Shown in pieces: positions 52,366-61,758 of a stretch of DNA of 64,000 bases (position 1 is its first letter; each line of letters opens with the position of its first letter). The notes under the pieces are model-generated. The model ran no database searches, was not told the origin of the DNA, and was given only the letters and a program-made list of their open reading frames with translations. A program made the position numbers and the translations under genes. The stretch is taken from assembly GCA_020635055.1 (NCBI GenBank), contig JACKAN010000009.1, positions 62,001-126,000 of the forward strand. The letters run 5' to 3'. The DNA is from Pseudobdellovibrionaceae bacterium. GTDB lineage: Bacteria > Bdellovibrionota > Bdellovibrionia > Bdellovibrionales > UBA1609.

Positions 52366-53292
52366 ATGCTACTTCATCAAAATTGGCTATATTTTTTAAA
52401 ATCTGCAGAATTGGGAAGCTTTAGTAAAGCTGCTAACATACTCAATGTTAGCCAGGGTGCCATTAGCCAGGCTCTTCAACGTTTAGAAAATGAACTTGGA
52501 ATTGTTTTATTTGAAAGAGGGCGAGGAAAATCTCAGCTACAAATGACTCCTGCTGGTGAGGTTATTTTCAGGAAATTAGTAAATCTTGAACCTCAGTTTG
52601 AAAATGAAATTCTTCCAAAAGCAAAGGGCATAAATACTCCTATAAAAATTGCTTGTGTTGCCTCTGTTGCCAATAAGCATTTGTTACCCTTATTAAACAA
52701 AAACAATAACTCTCTTTATCACATATACATAATTCCAAGACGAAGCCACATCATGTCAGGATTAGATAAGGGACACTTTGATTTAACTATACTTTCTAGC
52801 CCGGTGACAAAACAAACAAAAGAAGTTTTTTGTGATGAATTGTTTTATATAGTAGGTCAAAAAAATAAATATCACTATATTGAATCTATTCATTTATACT
52901 CTGAGCTGAAGGAACAAATTAATTTGTATGATCGCAAACCCTTTGAATATAAATGGTCGAATGCCCTTCCCTCGGATCGTTCAGGTTATTTTCTTGATGA
53001 TCATTTTACTGGACGAGAACTAATTCTCAATGGACATGTGATTGCTCCTTATAGCTTATTTTATTTTTCGTTAGATGAACTTGAAAAACTAGCTGTCTCA
53101 CCTGTGGTAGTTGATAATCCTGTGGTGAATGAACAGTGGAAGATACAAGCTATTTATGACGAAAATGAATTAAGCAGTGAACAAATAATGGAAATATCAA
53201 ATTTACTTAAATATTTTAAAAATTCTCTAACCAATGAATACACAATAATTAGAAACTTGTTAAAACAAAAGTGGAGAAACATAGTTAAATAA
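52366..53292 (+). CDS. LysR-type transcriptional regulator
   Basis: A 308-residue regulator: N-terminal winged helix-turn-helix (FLKSAELGSFSKAANILNVS, QGAISQALQRLENELG, LFERGRGKSQLQMTPAGE) and a substrate-binding domain (IKIACVASVANKHLLPLL onward). No RBS is seen; TATAAT at 52347-52352 would start RNA about six bases before the ATG, so the mRNA may be nearly leaderless. Confidence 0.88.
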   Translation: MLLHQNWLYFLKSAELGSFSKAANILNVSQGAISQALQRLENELGIVLFERGRGKSQLQMTPAGEVIFRKLVNLEPQFENEILPKAKGINTPIKIACVASVANKHLLPLLNKNNNSLYHIYIIPRRSHIMSGLDKGHFDLTILSSPVTKQTKEVFCDELFYIVGQKNKYHYIESIHLYSELKEQINLYDRKPFEYKWSNALPSDRSGYFLDDHFTGRELILNGHVIAPYSLFYFSLDELEKLAVSPVVVDNPVVNEQWKIQAIYDENELSSEQIMEISNLLKYFKNSLTNEYTIIRNLLKQKWRNIVK

Positions 53293-53639
53293 ATAGGTGT
53301 TCACATTTTTATTCTTGAGATTGATTTGAACTTCCTAACACCTTAATTTTGGACTAAGCATTGTTAGTGATAGTTTTTATTGCATACACCTTACTTAAAT
53401 CACTTTATTTTGCTGGAAATTCCCATTATCTGGAAATTCCCATTATCTGGAAAAGTTGCATACTGGAAAAGTCCATATATTAAGACTTAAAAAGTACCAG
53501 AAACTCTGCGAAAAGCTTATATATTCAAATAGAACATTCTATTTATTCATCCTACACACTTAAAATTTTTGGAATACAACTTGCAGTAATGGACGTTAAA
53601 TTGATTTTAACTACGTTTAAAGGAAATTGAGATGAAATA
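53293..53639. other. Intergenic region with TGGAAA iterations
   Basis: 347 bases between LysR and the RES-like frame. Apart from the tandem repeat listed separately, I see no gene. A nine-codon frame (MKYCWTTLA) begins at 53632 behind a good RBS (AAAGGA) but stops at once. Confidence 0.4.
53414..53470 (+). repeat. Short tandem repeat, 17-base units
   Basis: TGGAAATTCCCATTATC occurs twice in tandem (53414-53430, 53431-53447), followed by TGGAAAAG at 53448 and 53464. TGGAAA thus recurs at 17, 17 and 16 bases, as in regulator or iteron sites. Confidence 0.75.
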
Positions 53640-53963
53640 TTGTTGGACAACTCTAGCCTGAACAATAACTCTTCTGGTAGCAAACCTAACAATGGCAGGC
53701 ACTATGTAATGAATGAAGTAGATGACGTGGTCGATAATCCACAAATTTTACATTTTAAGGATTATGATTTAGAAAATGTGTTAGATTTAAGCGACAATCG
53801 AGTGCTTGAAGTGCTTGGACTCCGACTTAGAGGTATTACTCATGATAGCTATTTAAGAACCCAAACCCTTGGAAGCGTGGTAAAAGAAAAAGGATTTTCA
53901 GGTATTATATTTAAAACTAGAAAAGGTAAAGCCAAAAACATAGTTGTTTTTAATAAGGACTAA
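53640..53963 (+). CDS. C-terminal half of a RES domain (truncated)
   Basis: A 107-residue frame whose last ~70 residues match the second half of the RES NAD-phosphorylase toxin domain: ILHFKDYDLENVLDLSD, THDSYLRTQTLGSVVKEKGF, SGIIFKTRKGKAKNIVVF. The N-terminal half carrying the catalytic Arg and Tyr is missing. TTG start; the nearest RBS serves an ATG at 53632 in another frame, so the 5' end is probably broken; ATG 53709 is an alternative. Followed after 3 bases by an acidic gene that could be its partner. Confidence 0.55.
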   Translation: MLDNSSLNNNSSGSKPNNGRHYVMNEVDDVVDNPQILHFKDYDLENVLDLSDNRVLEVLGLRLRGITHDSYLRTQTLGSVVKEKGFSGIIFKTRKGKAKNIVVFNKD

Positions 53964-53966
53964 ATA

Positions 53967-54491
53967 ATGTTAAAAATAGAAAAATTAAGTTATTTACTTG
54001 AACAAGAATTTCCAGTATCTAGCGCTGAAAATAAAGAAAGAGATAAACTAATTGATAATTTATTAAGTCAAATGAGTGAAATTAATTTATATGAAGAAAT
54101 ACTTATTCTCAAAAAAAATAAGTATCCATTATTAGACTTTTTTAAAGTGCTTCTTAATTTTAGTATATTAACATTTGGGATAATTACAAGGGAGGATGAG
54201 GATGAGGATGAGGAAAATGTTAAAACCAAAGTTTTTCCCAGTTGGAAAGTTTTTCTTGTCTTTATGAATGAAGTAAATGCTTTTTACTCAAAAGATATTC
54301 CAATTGAAGAGTGGCAGGATCTTGGTGAAGAAGCTATTGATATTTTAATTGAAATTTTGAGCAAAAATATTTCTGACATTTATAATTATTCAAGGTTTGA
54401 AGATTTTGACCAACGTTGGAGTGAGCGCTTTCATTATTTATTAGATGTTAAGGGCTATAAAAGACTCTTAGAGTTTGGACCAGAGTATTAG
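53967..54491 (+). CDS. Acidic hypothetical protein next to RES-like gene
   Basis: A 174-residue, leucine-rich helical protein with a poly-acidic stretch (EDEDEDEEN, ~residue 75). No signal peptide or known domain. Tight spacing to the RES-like gene (3 bases) and to the next gene (11 bases). Size, acidity and place would suit an immunity or antitoxin protein; unproven. Confidence 0.5.
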   Translation: MLKIEKLSYLLEQEFPVSSAENKERDKLIDNLLSQMSEINLYEEILILKKNKYPLLDFFKVLLNFSILTFGIITREDEDEDEENVKTKVFPSWKVFLVFMNEVNAFYSKDIPIEEWQDLGEEAIDILIEILSKNISDIYNYSRFEDFDQRWSERFHYLLDVKGYKRLLEFGPEY

Positions 54492-54502
54492 AATTAATCA
54501 CC

Positions 54503-55222
54503 ATGAATAAGATTTTGTATAAAATTATTGAAACTGCAGATGCTAGCCCTAGCTTGGAGTGGCTTGCTACTGGCGAGGCCATGCACAATCGATTAGGGGC
54601 CTTTAGTGAAAGCCTTGTTTTATATGGAAGTTTAGTTAAAAAATCTATTGAGATGTGTAAAAGAGCCCGAATTATCTCGGTAGGATTGGGCTTAGGGTAT
54701 AATGAATTAATAAGTTTTGCCCAGTGCTTAGCTTTAAATATAGACGATATTTACCTAGAATCCTTTGAAGAAAATAATGACTTGAGAACTCAATGGCTAT
54801 CTTGGCTCGACGATCAACCAACGCCCTTATGTACTGTCTATGATAAAATTGCTGAGCTTTGTGAGAAGGAATTTCATCTTAGCCCCAAAGGCTTGCTTAA
54901 ATCCACAATCAAAACAGCACTAGATAATAAAAATTTGGTTTTGCGCGATCGTTTAGATTTAAATACTAAGTTCTCACAAAAATTTCATTGTGTTCTTTAT
55001 GATCCCTTTTCTGCCAAAACCAATCCCGACTGCTGGAACGAAGATTTTTTAAAAGATTTTTTTAATAAAGTCTGCGAACGCATTTGCTTTGTATCTACCT
55101 ACGCCGCTAAAGGAAACCTAAAAAGAAGTTTAAAAGCTTTGGGTTTTAAAGTTGAAAACCCACCCGGCTTTGGTGGAAAACGCCAGTGCACTATCGCGAC
55201 AAGAAATAACTCATTTCAGTAA
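54503..55222 (+). CDS. MnmC-like (DUF752) SAM-dependent methyltransferase
   Basis: A 239-residue protein resembling the methyltransferase half of MnmC, which finishes 5-methylaminomethyl-2-thiouridine in tRNA. N-terminal ETADASPSLEW and AMHNRLGAFSESLVLYG, SAM region VGLGLGYNELISFA, VLYDPFSAKTNPDCWNEDF and the end GFKVENPPGFGGKRQCTIA. The FAD oxidase half is absent. Confidence 0.75.
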   Translation: MNKILYKIIETADASPSLEWLATGEAMHNRLGAFSESLVLYGSLVKKSIEMCKRARIISVGLGLGYNELISFAQCLALNIDDIYLESFEENNDLRTQWLSWLDDQPTPLCTVYDKIAELCEKEFHLSPKGLLKSTIKTALDNKNLVLRDRLDLNTKFSQKFHCVLYDPFSAKTNPDCWNEDFLKDFFNKVCERICFVSTYAAKGNLKRSLKALGFKVENPPGFGGKRQCTIATRNNSFQ

Positions 55223-55378
55223 TTCTGAAAAGTATATTTATAACCCAATTTTACTAAGCAAAACAAAGTTAAATGTTTACACGACTTTGACTACAATCTT
55301 AAACTCACACGAAAAGATGTCAGAGAAAAGTTCAACTAATTAGGAAAAAACTTTTTGGACGACTCTCTAGTAATGTGT

Positions 55379-56314
55379 TTATTTTACTTTTGTAATTACC
55401 ACTAAATCGCCGGCGGGGCCGTACTTTGCATCGGGTTGAGCCCAGCTATCAATTTCGTCTTGAGTGCCCTCTTCTACAAAGTTTTGACTAATTACATGAA
55501 CTCTTTGGACTCCCCTAGCGCGAAAACGTGCTGCCAAACCATCGCCAAAGGCTGCGTGAAAATCTCCTACTATAATGACCATAACACCACCTGGATTTTG
55601 CGCCATATATTCCGTAGATTTCCAAGACATGGTTTCATCCCACAAACTTTGGGACCAAAACATATTTTTGATCATTTCCTCTGTAATGGCTCCATGAGAG
55701 TCACCAAAGGAGAGCATGGTTTCACGAAAACGCTCGAAATAACTGGGGCTTCCCCACTGATAATTGGGAGGCAAAAGCTCCTGCTCTTCAGACGTAAGGG
55801 AATCTATACCTTGACTGCTCACTTTACCAGTTAGGCTCCTGGGTAAATTTATAGCGCGGTTAGAGCCACCATAATTATGTGCCAACTGTAAAGATTTTTT
55901 ATAACAATCAAAAGGAAGAGCGGCAAAAGGGTCTTCATAACCCTTATCTTCCGTATACTCCCTGCAAGTTTTATGTTTTGATTGTCGCCAATTTAAGGCT
56001 AGTAAAAGCTGATCTTCAGTTATCTTAACCTGGAAATAATCATTAAGATCATTTTGTTTTAAATAAGAAATGTGTTCCATTCCCACATCCACTCGGAAAC
56101 CTAATTTCTGAAGGCTTTCGATAACACTGGCCTGCATTTCATGGTGGGGAAAAAAGCCATGTTTTTCGCCAACAATAACAACATCACCCTCATGTACTTG
56201 TGAGATGATATGACTGAGATCTGTTTTTTGTCCCAAATTATTATATATATGGTTTGTATATTCGAGTGCCCATGCAGAATGAAACACAAAAAACAATGAA
56301 GCTAAAAATGACAT
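55379..56314 (-). CDS. ChaN-like (haem-binding uptake/Tiki superfamily) secreted protein
   Basis: A 311-residue protein with signal peptide (FLASLFFVFHSAWA). ChaN-family motifs: GEKHGFFPHHEMQ near the start, DVGMEH, RAINLPRSL, FWSQSLWDETM and MVIIVGDFHAAFGDG. Members are putative haem-binding or metal-dependent outer-envelope proteins. Strong RBS GGGGGG before the ATG. Confidence 0.82.
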   Translation of the reverse strand: MSFLASLFFVFHSAWALEYTNHIYNNLGQKTDLSHIISQVHEGDVVIVGEKHGFFPHHEMQASVIESLQKLGFRVDVGMEHISYLKQNDLNDYFQVKITEDQLLLALNWRQSKHKTCREYTEDKGYEDPFAALPFDCYKKSLQLAHNYGGSNRAINLPRSLTGKVSSQGIDSLTSEEQELLPPNYQWGSPSYFERFRETMLSFGDSHGAITEEMIKNMFWSQSLWDETMSWKSTEYMAQNPGGVMVIIVGDFHAAFGDGLAARFRARGVQRVHVISQNFVEEGTQDEIDSWAQPDAKYGPAGDLVVITKVK

Positions 56315-56461
56315 GATTTCCCCCCAAAAATTTATCCATTTTATTTTAAATGAATTAACACATTATTTACAAGAGTCTTTATATGGGGCTTAAATTAGAA
56401 AGCATTATCATGGGCTGACTCTGTTTAAGCTGAAATATATTCACTAAAACAGCGCGAAGCA

Positions 56462-58483
56462 TTAACTTGCTTTTTGGAGGTAGGCTTTTATATTTGAGTA
56501 TAAGTTTTTAAGTTGAACTTCGTTTTGTTTACTCAATCCATGGCGACTATATCTTGCGGACTCATAAATTGCAGTTAACTGATTTAAATCCTCAGAAATA
56601 GGCGGCCACTTTTTCTGACACTGGTTAAGATAGGTTTTGGGTCCGAAGTAGATTTCTCTGTTAACACCTTTTTCTGAAAACTGTCTGCAAAGATCTCGAT
56701 ATATCCTAATTTCAAGTGATTCTTTTGGCCTTTTAAAATAACGTAAGCGATTTATCCATAGGAAGAAGAATAACAATGCAAATAAACTAATGGCCCCTAA
56801 ATGATAGGATTTTAATTTAGAAATTCCAAGTTTTCTAAAAAACTCTTTTTGACCTTCATGATCAAAATCCAATAAGAATTGATTCCACTTCATCGATGCT
56901 AAATCAAATGCCAACTGGCTCTGACCAACAACTCTGTAATACCAAGTAGATTTATACATACTCATATATTCATCTTGGGTTAAACCTTTATTGAGCTCTT
57001 CCTCTGAAAGATTGTGAAAAACATCACCACCCAATTCTAACCTCATAGGAGCAACAACCTCTGTAGGGTCGACTCGTAGCCAACGTTCCTGAGATTTAGA
57101 CCACATTTCTACCCAGGCGTGTGCATCTTTTTCTTTTATAGTATAGTGATTACCCAACTCGTTCTTAACTGCTCCCTGAAAACCCACTACAACCCTGGCG
57201 GGAATACCACTGGCGCGCAATAAATAAGCAAAACTTCCCGCCATGTGTTCACAAAACCCCTGCCGAGTTTCGAATAAGAATTCAGAAACTGTATTTGTTT
57301 TTAGAGCTTTGGGCTTTAATGTGTACTTAATGTTTTTACTAAAGTAATCTAAATATTTTTGCTTAATGGCTAATTCATCTATTGAGGATTTTAAAGTGTT
57401 TTCTATAAGTGTTTTTAAGGATTTATTGTTTTCTTCAAGGATTTGTAAATAGGGGCCTAAGGATTCGTTTTCTACAAGGGGATTAAGATCTGATAAAACT
57501 TGGTAAACTATTTTTTGTCCATTGCTTCTTTTAATTGAATAAACTTGCCCCTCTTGTTGATAGCTTTGCATTTGTTTGATCTCATCTTTAAACTTAAGGG
57601 AAATCGGTGTTTCTAAGGCAAAAAGCCATTTCCCATATCTGGGTTCTAAAATAATATTTTGCTCAATTAGCTGATCACTATTCTTTTTTGTAACTTCAAA
57701 GTTTCGTTTTGCTTCTGTGTCTCCTATTTCCCAATTCATACCTTGATTCACTTTTAGGATGGCTCCTCGCCAATATCTATCTTTAGGCTGCGGGATTTTT
57801 TTGCCAAATTCCACGCGAAAGGCCAATTCATCAGAAGTAGCAAGGCGCGAGACTTCTCCTGGCGCAAGTTTAGGACTGAAACCCGTCTTAGCATTGCTTT
57901 CACTATTCAACTGAAAAAATCCGGTTGAAAATCTTGGAAATACAAAAAATAGTAAAATCAATAGGGGTGCTGTTTGAACAAACAATTTAAAACCTAACTT
58001 GAGTAGTGATTTTAAATTGAGTTGTAACTCACGCCCTTTATGCAATTGTACAAGTAGGGCTGTAACTAAAATTAAATTGAGCACACCAAGCAGGGTCATT
58101 GACAGCGATTGCGAGACTAAAAAACGTGCCATTAAAAGTAAAAAGTTGAGAAACAAAATGATCATTGAATCATGATAGTTTGCATTATCAATGAGTTTTA
58201 AACATACACCCGCAATCAACAGAGCCGTTGCGGCTTCTGTGCCAGTGATTTGTCCATGTATTTTATATACCAAATATGAAGCGCCAACTACCATAAAGAA
58301 TTTAACTATGAAATGAGGAAGCTTAGCCTTTTGATACTCATAAAGAACTCGCCACAATAGGGCGACACCACCCAACACTAATGTTACAACTAAATGATCT
58401 TCCAAATGTGGCACAAGGTTTAAAACTATAAGTACCAACAAACTTAAATTAAACTTGCGTGATGTTTTATTAAACTGCTTCAT
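56462..58483 (-). CDS. TgpA-like membrane transglutaminase/protease
   Basis: About 673 residues: several N-terminal membrane helices (to ~180), a periplasmic beta region, a transglutaminase-like domain with GFCEHMAGSFAYLLRASGIP (Cys), KEKDAHAWVEMW (His) and LRVDPTEV (Asp), a further membrane helix (ISLFALLFFFLWI) and a cytoplasmic C-terminal segment as in DUF3488/TgpA proteins. I chose ATG 58483; it overlaps DUF58 by 14 bases. Third partner of the MoxR-DUF58 operon. Confidence 0.85.
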   Translation of the reverse strand: MKQFNKTSRKFNLSLLVLIVLNLVPHLEDHLVVTLVLGGVALLWRVLYEYQKAKLPHFIVKFFMVVGASYLVYKIHGQITGTEAATALLIAGVCLKLIDNANYHDSMIILFLNFLLLMARFLVSQSLSMTLLGVLNLILVTALLVQLHKGRELQLNLKSLLKLGFKLFVQTAPLLILLFFVFPRFSTGFFQLNSESNAKTGFSPKLAPGEVSRLATSDELAFRVEFGKKIPQPKDRYWRGAILKVNQGMNWEIGDTEAKRNFEVTKKNSDQLIEQNIILEPRYGKWLFALETPISLKFKDEIKQMQSYQQEGQVYSIKRSNGQKIVYQVLSDLNPLVENESLGPYLQILEENNKSLKTLIENTLKSSIDELAIKQKYLDYFSKNIKYTLKPKALKTNTVSEFLFETRQGFCEHMAGSFAYLLRASGIPARVVVGFQGAVKNELGNHYTIKEKDAHAWVEMWSKSQERWLRVDPTEVVAPMRLELGGDVFHNLSEEELNKGLTQDEYMSMYKSTWYYRVVGQSQLAFDLASMKWNQFLLDFDHEGQKEFFRKLGISKLKSYHLGAISLFALLFFFLWINRLRYFKRPKESLEIRIYRDLCRQFSEKGVNREIYFGPKTYLNQCQKKWPPISEDLNQLTAIYESARYSRHGLSKQNEVQLKNLYSNIKAYLQKAS

Positions 58484-59369
58484 TTTGCTTATACTCCGCA
58501 AGAGCAATTAAACAATGGTCTCTGTGTATCCACCCGAGATTGGGTTCAATAACCAATTCATTTAACTTCAATCCATAGACTATTTTTCTTTGCTCACAGT
58601 CTTCAATCCACTTAGCTATTTGACTAAGATTGTCCTCAATAGAACCTTTGAGTTCATCTATATCAATAAAAATTGAGGAGCGATCACCATCTTTAAATTC
58701 TTTTATTAACAAAGGGCGTCCTCTTGCATAGGCCTTCCAATCTATATGTTTATGAGACTCACCCAATTGGTACTTTCTATGTTGGGTGAAGTCGTCCCCC
58801 ATTTGTCCTTGTTTCACATCAAAGGACTCACCTTTTATGGACAAATCAGGCAAAGTCAATTTTCCTTCTGGTTTTGGAAATACATAATGTACAGAAGTAA
58901 GCTTAAACTTTCTCCAGGCATAAAATAGTCCAAATGGAAATGTGGATGAAACTTTTATTTCTCCCAAGTTTTTCTTCCCACGATTTAACGTCGTAAAAGA
59001 AAAACGCTCGATAGATAATCCGCGAGCAACAAGATAACTTGCCATAAACTCAAATTTTTCTGTTTTTTTAAGTGATTCTATTACAAGTTGATTGTGGCCT
59101 TCGTGATTTAAACTCGACAACCATATTTTGCCGTTTCCTTTAGATTGTGCTGGACTCAATTCCAATTCCACTTTTTTAAGGGATAAACCTTTTAAATTAG
59201 AATGGGTCTGAACCATTCCAATCAGAGTCAATGCAACAAGAAAAAAACACAAAAGATAGACTAAATTATTAGCATATATTGCACCCGCAGAGAGAGTTAC
59301 TAAAATACCAAGACCATATAAAAAACCATATCGTGTTGGAATTATATAAATTCTTTCACGAGCTTTCAT
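58470..59369 (-). CDS. DUF58-domain protein
   Basis: A 299-residue protein with two N-terminal membrane helices (FLYGLGILVTLSAGAIYA, LLCFFLVALTLIGMV) and a cytoplasmic DUF58 domain (DDFTQHRKYQLGESHKHIDW, ARGRPLLIKEF, IFIDID, a degenerate MIDAS-like site). Works with MoxR ATPases. Start overlaps the moxR stop by 4 bases (ATGA). Confidence 0.88.
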   Translation of the reverse strand: MKARERIYIIPTRYGFLYGLGILVTLSAGAIYANNLVYLLCFFLVALTLIGMVQTHSNLKGLSLKKVELELSPAQSKGNGKIWLSSLNHEGHNQLVIESLKKTEKFEFMASYLVARGLSIERFSFTTLNRGKKNLGEIKVSSTFPFGLFYAWRKFKLTSVHYVFPKPEGKLTLPDLSIKGESFDVKQGQMGDDFTQHRKYQLGESHKHIDWKAYARGRPLLIKEFKDGDRSSIFIDIDELKGSIEDNLSQIAKWIEDCEQRKIVYGLKLNELVIEPNLGWIHRDHCLIALAEYKQNEAV

Positions 59370-60313
59370 GGCACCGGTACGGTTTGGATAATTTCGTTCG
59401 CCAACTCAAATCCATTCAAATTGTGCGCATTATTGGGACTCACTAACCTGTGATTCATTACTGCAACAGCCACGGCTTGTATGTCTTCGGGAATTACAAA
59501 ATCTCTGGACTCGATAAAAGCCCATGATTGTGCGGCTCTACTAAAATCAATTACAGCTCTAGGTGAAAGACCCACAGATAGTACTCGGCTTTTTGCTACA
59601 ATGTCTTGCAGGTAGTCTAACATTGTGGGTGAAAAGTGAACTTTTTTAACTTCATCTATAATCTTTAATACTTCAGCAGCACTATAAATTTGTGGAAGCT
59701 CATCAATCCAAGCCCTTCGATCTTTGCCAGTTATTATTTCTCTTTCTGCCTTTCGGCTAGGCAAACCTAAATTGATTTTCATTAAAAATCGATCCAACTG
59801 TGATTCCGGTAGAGGGAACGTGCCAACATTTTCCTGGGGGTTTTGCGTAGCCACTAGAAAAAAGGGATGGGGAAGGTCATAGGCCTGTCCATCCATATTC
59901 ACTTGATATTCTTCCATGGCCTGTAAACATGCACTTTGTGTTTTTGGCGTGGCTCTATTGATTTCATCAGCAAGAACGAAGTTTGAAAAAATAGGACCTT
60001 TATGGAAATCAAAAGTGGCTTTTTCTTTATTAAAAATTGTTGTGCCAATAATGTCTGCGGGCAACATATCATTTGTAAATTGAATTCTTTGACTATTTAA
60101 ACCCAGTACTTTGGAAAGTGTTTTAACTAAACTGGTTTTTCCCATTCCGGGGCGATCTTCTAACAATAAGTGACCATTTGCAAACAAACAAGTGAGTGAT
60201 AGTTTTATTACTTGTTCTTTATCTACAATCACCTGATTAACTAGAGAAAACAGCTCATCTAATTTTTTTTCTTTTTTAAAATAGTTTAAATTTTGTACTT
60301 CAGAACCAGACAT
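59366..60313 (-). CDS. MoxR-family AAA+ ATPase
   Basis: A 315-residue chaperone-like ATPase. Walker A EDRPGMGKTSLVKTL, PADIIGTTIF, Walker B FVLADEINRATPKTQSACLQ, ATQNPQENVGTFPLPESQLD and the sensor/Arg region FLMKINLG. MoxR proteins fold or activate partner VWA/DUF58 proteins. AGGAGAG RBS. Eight bases after the PilB/GspE-type gene. Confidence 0.92.
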   Translation of the reverse strand: MSGSEVQNLNYFKKEKKLDELFSLVNQVIVDKEQVIKLSLTCLFANGHLLLEDRPGMGKTSLVKTLSKVLGLNSQRIQFTNDMLPADIIGTTIFNKEKATFDFHKGPIFSNFVLADEINRATPKTQSACLQAMEEYQVNMDGQAYDLPHPFFLVATQNPQENVGTFPLPESQLDRFLMKINLGLPSRKAEREIITGKDRRAWIDELPQIYSAAEVLKIIDEVKKVHFSPTMLDYLQDIVAKSRVLSVGLSPRAVIDFSRAAQSWAFIESRDFVIPEDIQAVAVAVMNHRLVSPNNAHNLNGFELANEIIQTVPVP

Positions 60314-60321
60314 TTGCTCTC

Positions 60322-61569
60322 CTAATAACTTGGGGCCAATACAAGACCACGTACGGACTCAAAATCTATAAATCCTTGATAAACTCTTAGAAGCGCTTCT
60401 TGGGAAAGAGTTAACATCCCCTTAGATTGAGCTTTTGCCAGAATCTCTGCATGTGTTTTTTGTTGGTTAATCATCTCACTGATTTCATCATCAATTACAA
60501 ACAGTTCAAAAACAGGAATTGAACCCTCATAGCCACTAGAAATTAAATTATTATTTATATATTTGTTACAACTCTCACATCCAGGACCTTTTTTACAAAA
60601 CTGTACACCCTCTTGTATTGGTAAAATTGAATTCAGTTTTGTATGTAAGTGTTTATCTAACTCAATAGGAATCTTGCAGTGTTGGCATAAAGCCGGAGCC
60701 AATCTTTGCGCTAAAGAACCAATTAGAGTGGTGGCAATTGCATTAGCATCCACACCCAGGGCTAATAACCTACTCACAACACCAATGGAGTCACGAGTAT
60801 GAATTGTAGATAAAACTAGATGTCCTGTTTGTGCTAGCTGTTGAGCCGAAAGTGCTGAGTCTTCATCGCGAATCTCACCAATAAAAATAACTTCTGCATC
60901 CTGTCGCATAAAACTTCTACCAAAATCCGCAAAAGAAACTCTTGAGCTAATTTGATTGTGAGAAACAAAAGGAATTTCTTTTTCAACAGGATCTTCTGCT
61001 GTAATAATTTTTTTTTGAGGTCCCGCTAATTCTCTGAGTATGGCATATATTGTAGTTGTTTTACCCTGCCCTGCGGGTCCATTCATAATAAACATTCCCG
61101 ATTTTTGATGTATCAATTGATCCACTTGAGCCCTCATGTTGGTAGTCATTAACATGTCGTCAAGTTGAAACTCCCGCCCCTTGGAACGATTCAAACGTAT
61201 ACACACTTCTTCAATGCTATTAATGCCGGGAGATATGTTAACTCGAAATCCTATATTTTCGTTGTTGGCCTGAATATTGAACTTACCATCTTGTGGAATG
61301 GCCGTTATAGTTATATCCATTTTACTTAAGACTTTAATTCTAGCGATAACCTCTCTGTAAATGGAGTTTAAAAAATGAGAATCCACTTTTTGCAAAACTC
61401 CATTAGCTCTAAAGCGCAACAGATAAGGTTCATCTGTAGAACTTGAGTTATTTTTGCCGATATGTATATCACTAGCATTCATTTGAATGGCTAATTTTAA
61501 AATTTGCTCCACTATTTGCGGAGCCTCTGCACTCTGTGAATTTAAATTCTTAACTACATTATTTGCCAT
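60322..61569 (-). CDS. PilB/GspE-type secretion or pilus ATPase, short form
   Basis: A 415-residue type II/IV secretion ATPase without the N-terminal GspE_N domain. N2-like region DIHIGKNNS, Walker A GPAGQGKTTTIYAIL, Asp box TAEDPVEKEI, Walker B VIFIGEIRDEDSA, His box STIHTRDS and a C4 zinc site (CQHC, then CKKGPGCESC). It drives no visible pilus genes here and is instead the first gene of the MoxR-DUF58-TgpA operon. Confidence 0.85.
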   Translation of the reverse strand: MANNVVKNLNSQSAEAPQIVEQILKLAIQMNASDIHIGKNNSSSTDEPYLLRFRANGVLQKVDSHFLNSIYREVIARIKVLSKMDITITAIPQDGKFNIQANNENIGFRVNISPGINSIEEVCIRLNRSKGREFQLDDMLMTTNMRAQVDQLIHQKSGMFIMNGPAGQGKTTTIYAILRELAGPQKKIITAEDPVEKEIPFVSHNQISSRVSFADFGRSFMRQDAEVIFIGEIRDEDSALSAQQLAQTGHLVLSTIHTRDSIGVVSRLLALGVDANAIATTLIGSLAQRLAPALCQHCKIPIELDKHLHTKLNSILPIQEGVQFCKKGPGCESCNKYINNNLISSGYEGSIPVFELFVIDDEISEMINQQKTHAEILAKAQSKGMLTLSQEALLRVYQGFIDFESVRGLVLAPSY

Positions 61570-61758
61570 GTTTTTTCATCGGAATTTTACTGATAATTGT
61601 TCAATTCTGCCCATTACAAATGATACAATCTGGACTTTCATCAATACTTACCTTAATCTTGTTAAAGCTGATTCTTTATTGAAACACGAAATTTGAATTT
61701 GAATATGTTACTGGGTAAATTTGATTTTAAAAACTTGTCCTAGTATTGAGGTTTACAC

